From: Synergistales bacterium
Lineage (GTDB): Bacteria; Synergistota; Synergistia; Synergistales; Aminobacteriaceae
DNA length: 10,682 nucleotides
Assembly (NCBI GenBank): GCA_025997935.1
Contig: BNVG01000068.1
Location: forward strand, 1 to 10,682
Direction of reading: 5' to 3'
The number at the start of each line of letters is the position of its first letter. Within the stretch, counting starts at the first letter, position 1. The position numbers and the translations under genes were made by a program. The notes under the pieces are model-generated. The model ran no database searches. It saw only the letters and a list, made by a program, of their open reading frames with translations, and was not told the origin of the DNA. Shown here piece by piece: positions 7,163 through 10,682 of this stretch.

Positions 7163-7175
7163 GGCAATATGAAAC
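7163..7175 (+). repeat. Left copy of a 13-bp direct repeat bracketing the defence island
   Basis: GGCAATATGAAAC is identical to 9947-9959. If one mismatch is allowed, the match extends to 16 bases, ending in TG. This copy lies just upstream of the hsdM relic. Both copies contain an ATG preceded by a purine-rich stretch, so they may be old translation start regions. They could also be recombination or insertion scars. Confidence 0.65.
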
Positions 7176-7312
7176 TTGCAATTTCTCACCGCAAAGAGCA
7201 GACAAAAGGGCTTGTTGACAAAATCAACAAACTCGATTGCTGTGGTTCCGGTGGTATGTTTGTGCAGTGGATTTTGTAATGGCTAATCCACCGTTCAATC
7301 TAAAAAATGGCG
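7169..7312 (+). pseudogene. Relic of a type I restriction methylase gene (hsdM), internally deleted
   Basis: Two hallmark HsdM motifs sit almost next to each other. DCCGSGGMFVQ (7235-7267) is the AdoMet-binding motif I, normally read as DPxCGSGGMF. DFVMANPPFNLK (7270-7305) is the catalytic NPPF motif IV of N6-adenine methylases. In intact HsdM proteins these lie many tens of residues apart. Here they are separated by only two bases and are in different frames, so the intervening region has been deleted. The first frame starts at ATG 7169 and stops at 7277-7279. The second stops at 7318-7320 after losing frame in an A-run; one extra A would restore KKWR, like the usual KxWR. The 22 residues before motif I (MKLAISHRKEQTK and onward) are not recognised. 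It is non-functional by inspection. It points to a former type I restriction operon on the plus strand. Confidence 0.75.
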
Positions 7313-7337
7313 CAGCGTGAGCTTCTGGAAATTTTCA

Positions 7338-7366
7338 TTAAAACCGCCGCCGTTCTGTGTTATACT
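7338..7366 (+). promoter_or_regulatory. Putative promoter of the methyltransferase-endonuclease pair
   Basis: An extended -10, TGTTATACT, is at 7358-7366 (one mismatch to TATAAT). A weak -35-like TTAAAA is at 7338-7343, 17 bases upstream. Transcription would start near 7373, leaving a leader of about 100 bases. Apart from this promoter and the hsdM relic, the 374-base gap between kdnB and the methyltransferase shows nothing else recognisable. Confidence 0.5.
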
Positions 7367-7471
7367 AGATTTGGATATTTGTGCGTACATGGACAAGCTA
7401 AGGTAGAAGCCCAAAGCGTCTTTCTCCCCCTTTTTTCATTGGAATATATCTGACGCACAGAGAGGATAATA

Positions 7472-8821
7472 ATGATTCAAATGTCCGCACCAAAAAGAAC
7501 TAATGTTCAAATGTTATTGTTTGATGATGAGCAAAATTCTTCTCAATTTGACGAGAATATTACATCATCATCAACATTTATAAACAATATGTCTCTGCCG
7601 ATACATAGGTGGTTTAGATATTCTGCAGGCTTTTCAGCACAATGGGTTGAAGATACTATTAGAGGAACTATTTCCTCAAAAAGCTCCAGCTTGCTTAATG
7701 AAGAGAAGTTTGTTGTTCTTGATCCATTTGTTGGTTCTGGTACAACCTTATTGGCAACAGAACAAGTAGGAGTGAACGGGGTGGGTTTTGAGTCTCATCC
7801 TCTGATTTCACGAATTGCAAGCGCAAAGCTATTGTGGAATACTGATGTTGGCAGTTTTATAGACTACGCTAACGGCATTTTATCTTTTGCAAAAAGTCAT
7901 ACAAAAAAATTAAGCCAGTATCCTGTGATAATACAGAGATGCTATGACTCCGATAACTTAACAATGATTGACATGCTAAAATATGCATTATCTGAAAATG
8001 CAAATGATTCAAACGAATATCATTTGTCATGGCTCGCCTTTTTATCGATACTGCGCTCAACCTCACATGCTGGAACAGCACAGTGGCAATATGTTTTGCC
8101 AAACAAGTCAAAGACCAGAGTTTTAAGTGTTTATGATGCTTACAAAGCACAGGTGGAATTGATGTGCGCTGACATGTTGGAGTTTGCATCAACCGCCTCC
8201 TCAATTCATAGCCATTTAATTCAACACGATGCGCGCCGAGATTTTTTCGACCTTGAAAACTCAGTGGATATGATTATTACTTCACCACCTTATGCAAACA
8301 ACTATGATTACGCAGATGCCACACGTTTAGAAATGTGTGTTCTTGGTGAAATTAATGGATGGGGTGACCTACAGCAAGCAGTTCGCCCTTCATTGATTAG
8401 ATCATGTTCTCAGCATGTTTCAAAAGAAAAGAACCAGACTTTTGATTTTCTTTCTGACCCACTACTTGAACCTATTCGAGATGAAATTTTTAGCGTATGC
8501 ACGCAACTTGATGAAGAAAAAGACTCTCATGGCGGCAAAAAAAATTATCATACGATGATTGCACTATATTTTTTGGATTTGGCTAAAGTGTGGATCAATC
8601 TAAGAAAGATGTGTAAGCCAAATTCTGATATTTGCTTTGTTATTGGCGATTCAGCACCTTATGGTATTTATGTTCCTGTTGACGAATGGCTTGGGAAACT
8701 GGCACTTGCAGCTGGGTTTAATTCATATCATTTTGAAAAAACGCGTGATAGAAATATAAAATGGAAAAACAGAAAGCACAGAGTCCCTCTTAAAGAAGGG
8801 CAGCTTTGGATAAGGGGGTAA
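7472..8821 (+). CDS. Site-specific DNA methyltransferase (N4-cytosine or N6-adenine type) of a restriction-modification pair
   Basis: The protein has 449 residues. AdoMet-binding motif I is VVLDPFVGSGTTLLA (81-95), and the catalytic motif IV is MIITSPPYANNYDY (267-280). SPPY rather than DPPY or NPPF is most often seen in N4-cytosine methylases, so m4C is favoured but not shown. Motif I precedes motif IV with about 180 residues between them. An N-terminal block HRWFRYSAGFSAQWVEDTI (45-63) is typical of stand-alone methylases of this group. The start ATG at 7472 has AGAGGA 5 bases upstream; a second in-frame ATG at 7481 is possible. The gene is followed after 6 bases by a putative endonuclease gene, which is the expected arrangement for a type II system. 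Codon use and base content are clearly AT-richer than in the flanking kdn and rimP genes, which points to horizontal acquisition. The recognition site cannot be read from the sequence. Confidence 0.88.
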   Translation: MIQMSAPKRTNVQMLLFDDEQNSSQFDENITSSSTFINNMSLPIHRWFRYSAGFSAQWVEDTIRGTISSKSSSLLNEEKFVVLDPFVGSGTTLLATEQVGVNGVGFESHPLISRIASAKLLWNTDVGSFIDYANGILSFAKSHTKKLSQYPVIIQRCYDSDNLTMIDMLKYALSENANDSNEYHLSWLAFLSILRSTSHAGTAQWQYVLPNKSKTRVLSVYDAYKAQVELMCADMLEFASTASSIHSHLIQHDARRDFFDLENSVDMIITSPPYANNYDYADATRLEMCVLGEINGWGDLQQAVRPSLIRSCSQHVSKEKNQTFDFLSDPLLEPIRDEIFSVCTQLDEEKDSHGGKKNYHTMIALYFLDLAKVWINLRKMCKPNSDICFVIGDSAPYGIYVPVDEWLGKLALAAGFNSYHFEKTRDRNIKWKNRKHRVPLKEGQLWIRG

Positions 8822-8827
8822 TCTATT

Positions 8828-9691
8828 ATGGCTAATTCTCCGGCTCATAGATTTGGTCAAATCATCGGCGACATTCTTGAAGAAGCAATGATTGACTTTT
8901 TGCAACCGATAGCAAGACAGTATTCGCTGTATCTTGACTATCGTCATTCACGCACGGCCAGAAACAATCGAAAAGAAGTGCGATGGGAAGACATTAATGG
9001 AAACACTCACAAACTTGATATTGTTATGGAAGAAAACGGAAGTGAATCAACTCTCGGCAATCCACGAGTCTTTATTGAAATGGCTTGGAGAAAATATACA
9101 AAACACTCCAAGAACAAAGCTCAAGAAATTTCTGGAGCAATAAAACCGTTAATCACAAAATACAGTAGATATACACCCTTTTTCGCTGCGATTGTTGCTG
9201 GCGATTTTACAAAAAATTCACTCGACCAAATGAAGTCCGAAGGATTTGAAGTAGTGTATATGCCAATTGACACTATAGAAAAGGCATTCTCAGTTGTTGG
9301 CATAGATGTCAATTGGGAAGAAATAACATCTGAAAACAGTCTCAGGGAAAGAGTTGAAAAGTACGACAGATTAAGTCAAACTGAGATTTCTCAATTAAAG
9401 CAAGAATTGATTTTGCAGAACAATGACCAACTCAACAATTTTCTAAAAAAACTTTCAAGATCCTTGGAGCGGAAAATATCATCTGTTGGAGTGGTTTCAA
9501 TTTACGGAAAGCCAAGTGATTTCTCAAGCATTGATGAAGCATGTTCCTATATTTCAAGTTGCAATGAAATTTCATCAGATTTGGAGTTCTATAAATTTGA
9601 AATATTCGTGCGATATTCTAATGGTGACAAACTTGATGCCCAGTATAATGATCGGCAAACTGCAATTACTTTCTTGCGTAGCCTCTCATAG
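8828..9691 (+). CDS. Putative type II restriction endonuclease, PD-(D/E)XK-like, unnamed family
   Basis: The protein has 287 residues. I do not recognise it as a named restriction enzyme. Its place 6 bases after a DNA methyltransferase gene, with its ribosome site (AAGGGGG, 8812-8818) inside that gene's end, is the main reason for the call. A plausible nuclease core can be seen: an acidic helix GDILEEAM (14-21), then HKLDIVME (61-68) with D64, then a strand and helix VFIEMAWRKYTKHSKNKAQE (81-100) with E84 and the basic residues R88 and K89. This resembles a PD-(D/E)XK active site in which the usual ExK is altered to ExA with a displaced basic residue. Following that, PFFAAIVAGDF (117-127) and GFEVVYMPIDTIEKAF (139-154) look like core strands. 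The C-terminal 70 residues (from about 218) form a separate alpha/beta segment that may bind DNA. No signal peptide or membrane segment is seen. It has the same AT-rich composition as the methyltransferase. Confidence 0.65.
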   Translation: MANSPAHRFGQIIGDILEEAMIDFLQPIARQYSLYLDYRHSRTARNNRKEVRWEDINGNTHKLDIVMEENGSESTLGNPRVFIEMAWRKYTKHSKNKAQEISGAIKPLITKYSRYTPFFAAIVAGDFTKNSLDQMKSEGFEVVYMPIDTIEKAFSVVGIDVNWEEITSENSLRERVEKYDRLSQTEISQLKQELILQNNDQLNNFLKKLSRSLERKISSVGVVSIYGKPSDFSSIDEACSYISSCNEISSDLEFYKFEIFVRYSNGDKLDAQYNDRQTAITFLRSLS

Positions 9692-9821
9692 CGACTATTC
9701 ATCCCACAATTAAACACTGGACTATGCTTAAAATGATTTCCCAACTTATTCCGATTATAGCTAAATTTGTAGAATTTTAGCCATAAAAAAGTCTAATGTT
9801 TAATTGGTATTTCAATACAAC

Positions 9822-9956
9822 ATGAAGCAAAATCCTGATAACGACTTCAGAGTCAACGATTTACTGAACGGATTGGAAAAAATTATTATTTCTATTTTCA
9901 ATATTTGGAATATCGCCGGAGATGCTCACGGAGTAAGGAGTAAAAGGGCAATATGA
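9822..9956 (+). pseudogene. Relic of an Abi_C-like (abortive infection C-terminal domain) gene
   Basis: A 44-codon open frame begins at ATG 9822 without a clear ribosome site and ends at TGA 9954-9956. It contains DLLNGLEKII (14-23) and then NIWNIAGDAHGVRSK (28-42). This resembles the helix and RNxxGDAHG-type motif of the Abi_C domain found in abortive-infection and HEPN-like proteins, often in or beside type I restriction operons. Only this short piece survives: an in-frame stop lies upstream at 9801-9803, and the usual helical tail after GDAHG is missing. Its stop overlaps the ATG of a possible hsdS relic in an ATGA junction, an operon-like arrangement. The 130 bases between the endonuclease gene and this relic hold nothing recognisable. 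The similarity is judged by eye. Confidence 0.5.
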
Positions 9957-9959
9957 AAC
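9947..9959 (+). repeat. Right copy of the 13-bp direct repeat bracketing the defence island
   Basis: GGCAATATGAAAC is identical to 7163-7175. It spans the ATGA junction between the Abi_C-like relic and the possible hsdS start. The copies lie about 2.8 kb apart in the same orientation. Confidence 0.65.
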
Positions 9960-9970
9960 CTGGATTTTAA
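9953..9970 (+). pseudogene. Possible remnant of an hsdS start region
   Basis: After AAAAGGG, a good ribosome site at 9942-9948, the frame reads MKPGF and then stops at TAA. Type I specificity subunits very often begin MKxGYK or MKPGYK. Removing one T would restore MKPGFK. The position downstream of hsdM and Abi_C relics in the same orientation fits a former hsdM-X-hsdS operon. The evidence is only five codons, so this is tentative. Confidence 0.25.
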
Positions 9971-9972
9971 GT

Positions 9973-10001
9973 TTGTGTTTTTAGTTTTTTATGTGTATAA
10001 T
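9973..10001 (+). promoter_or_regulatory. Promoter of the rimP-nusA operon
   Basis: A perfect -10 box TATAAT is at 9996-10001. A -35-like TTGTGT is at 9973-9978 with an optimal 17-base spacer. Transcription would start near 10008, just ahead of the leader hairpin at 10044-10067. Confidence 0.65.
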
Positions 10002-10043
10002 GTAAATAATCAAAATAACTTCGTAGAAACGGTCTTCTATTTT

Positions 10044-10073
10044 GAGAGTGGGTTTGCGCCCACTCTCTTTTTT
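10044..10073 (+). terminator. Intrinsic-terminator-like hairpin in the rimP leader (probable attenuator)
   Basis: A perfect 9-bp stem, GAGAGTGGG (10044-10052) with CCCACTCTC (10059-10067), encloses a 6-base loop and is followed by six T residues (10068-10073). It lies about 35 bases downstream of the predicted transcription start and just before the rimP ribosome site. It would therefore stop part of the operon's own transcripts unless read through. It could also end transcripts entering from the defence island. Confidence 0.8.
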
Positions 10074-10074
10074 A

Positions 10075-10081
10075 TAAGGAG
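10075..10081 (+). promoter_or_regulatory. Ribosome binding site that sets the rimP start
   Basis: TAAGGAG lies right after the T-run of the leader hairpin and 13 bases before an in-frame TTG at 10095. It argues against the far-upstream ATG at 9975, which overlaps the promoter and would translate through the hairpin. Confidence 0.6.
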
Positions 10082-10094
10082 CGCGCTTTTTGAA

Positions 10095-10640
10095 TTGAAT
10101 AAGGAAACCGAGATTTTATTTAAGAGTATCGAGGACATCGTCGCGGGGCGCGGGTACGAGTGCGTAAACGTCGCCTTGGTGGTTGAGCATGGCCAGTCCA
10201 TACTCAGAGTTCTGATAGATACGTTGGGCGGCGTCACAGTTAAAGACTGTGAGACGGTGTCAGGCGCTATCAATAGATTTTTGGACGACCCGGAAAGTTC
10301 CGACGCCGACGCGAACCGTCTCGACAGATACTATCTTGAGGTCAGCTCTCCGGGGTTGGAACGCCCGCTTTTTAAGATAGAGGATTACAAACGCTTCAAG
10401 AATAAAGACGCCCGCGTCAAAACCACCGAGCTCGTGGATGGACATAAAACCCACGTCGGCCGCATAGCCGACACCGGCGAAAAGTCCGTAACGCTCTTGA
10501 CCGAAGACGGTTCTCGCGTTATACCGTTTGAGTATATTTCGCGCGCGTCGCTTGTCTTCTCGGATTTGAAGCCGGAAAAGCCAAAAACAACAAAGGTTAA
10601 AAAGCGCCCCGAAAACCATACAAAAGAAGACGACAATTAG
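10095..10640 (+). CDS. rimP: Ribosome maturation factor RimP
   Basis: The protein has 181 residues from the preferred TTG start. RimP binds the free 30S subunit and is needed for its maturation in the cytoplasm. The N-terminal domain is seen in IEDIVAGRGYECVNV (12-26) and LRVLIDTLGGVTVKDCE (38-54). The hallmark RYYLEVSSPGLERPL is at 78-92, followed by the C-terminal SH3-like domain (about 93-157) ending IPFEYISRASLVF. A lysine-rich tail of about 20 residues follows and is probably disordered; it makes the protein longer than the usual 150 or so. The frame is open back to ATG 9975, but that start would add 40 atypical hydrophobic residues encoded by the promoter -10 region and the hairpin. TTG at 10095 follows a TAAGGAG and gives a normal N-terminus. 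It is followed 17 bases later by nusA, the standard rimP-nusA order. Confidence 0.92.
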   Translation: MNKETEILFKSIEDIVAGRGYECVNVALVVEHGQSILRVLIDTLGGVTVKDCETVSGAINRFLDDPESSDADANRLDRYYLEVSSPGLERPLFKIEDYKRFKNKDARVKTTELVDGHKTHVGRIADTGEKSVTLLTEDGSRVIPFEYISRASLVFSDLKPEKPKTTKVKKRPENHTKEDDN

Positions 10641-10657
10641 TGCGGGAGGATTTATAA

Positions 10658-10682
10658 ATGCAATTAGGAAATGACTTCATGC
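10658..10682 (+). CDS. nusA: Transcription termination/antitermination factor NusA, first codons only
   Basis: An ATG at 10658 follows a strong GGGAGG (10644-10649), and the frame reads MQLGNDFM before the window ends. This N-terminus and the position directly after rimP match NusA in the conserved rimP-nusA-infB operon. Only eight codons are visible, so the call rests mostly on gene order. Confidence 0.7.

Noticed and set aside
9724..9780. Short frame MLKMISQLIPIIAKFVEF after the endonuclease gene
   Set aside because: It has only 18 codons, no ribosome site and no known motif; it cannot be told from chance in AT-rich DNA.
9761..9795. Weak inverted repeat (CTAAATT / AATTTTAG) after the endonuclease gene, as a terminator
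   Set aside because: The stem is short, AT-only in its middle and imperfect, and has no T-run after it, so it is not a convincing terminator.

Overview
The window looks like chromosome from a Gram-negative (LPS- or LOS-making) bacterium of moderate GC. It carries several glycosyltransferases of the LPS-core type, a CMP-Kdo synthetase family enzyme, and the start of a rimP-nusA operon. The lineage is not proven by the sequence. The combination would fit Synergistota or a similar deep-branching diderm group, but that is only a guess.

Layout. Positions 1-3684, minus strand, hold a tight run of three sugar-transfer genes: a GT8 glycosyltransferase, a two-domain GT2-GT9 fusion, and a stand-alone GT9 (heptosyltransferase-like) gene cut by the left edge. 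A divergent promoter region (about 3690-3877) separates them from kdsB and kdnA on the plus strand, followed by a convergent kdnB on the minus strand. Together kdsB, kdnA and kdnB match the gene set known from Shewanella for 8-amino-3,8-dideoxy-manno-octulosonate (Kdo8N). In that pathway an iron-ADH-family enzyme oxidises C8 of Kdo, a PLP aminotransferase aminates it, and a dedicated cytidylyltransferase activates the product. The neighbouring transferases would then build the core oligosaccharide on that inner sugar.

Positions about 7163-9970 form an AT-richer defence island. An intact DNA methyltransferase gene and a second gene that is probably its restriction endonuclease sit in tandem. 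On both sides lie relics of what looks like an older type I restriction operon in the same orientation: an internally deleted hsdM fragment on the left, and an Abi_C-like fragment plus a possible hsdS start on the right. A 13-bp perfect direct repeat brackets the whole block. The simplest reading is a defence locus in turnover, where a two-gene restriction-modification system now occupies the site of a decayed type I system.

Positions about 9973-10682 return to housekeeping: a good promoter, a perfect terminator-like hairpin in the leader, rimP from a probable TTG start, and the first codons of nusA. The hairpin between promoter and first gene suggests attenuation of the rimP-nusA operon.

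No tRNA, rRNA, CRISPR array or insertion sequence was seen.
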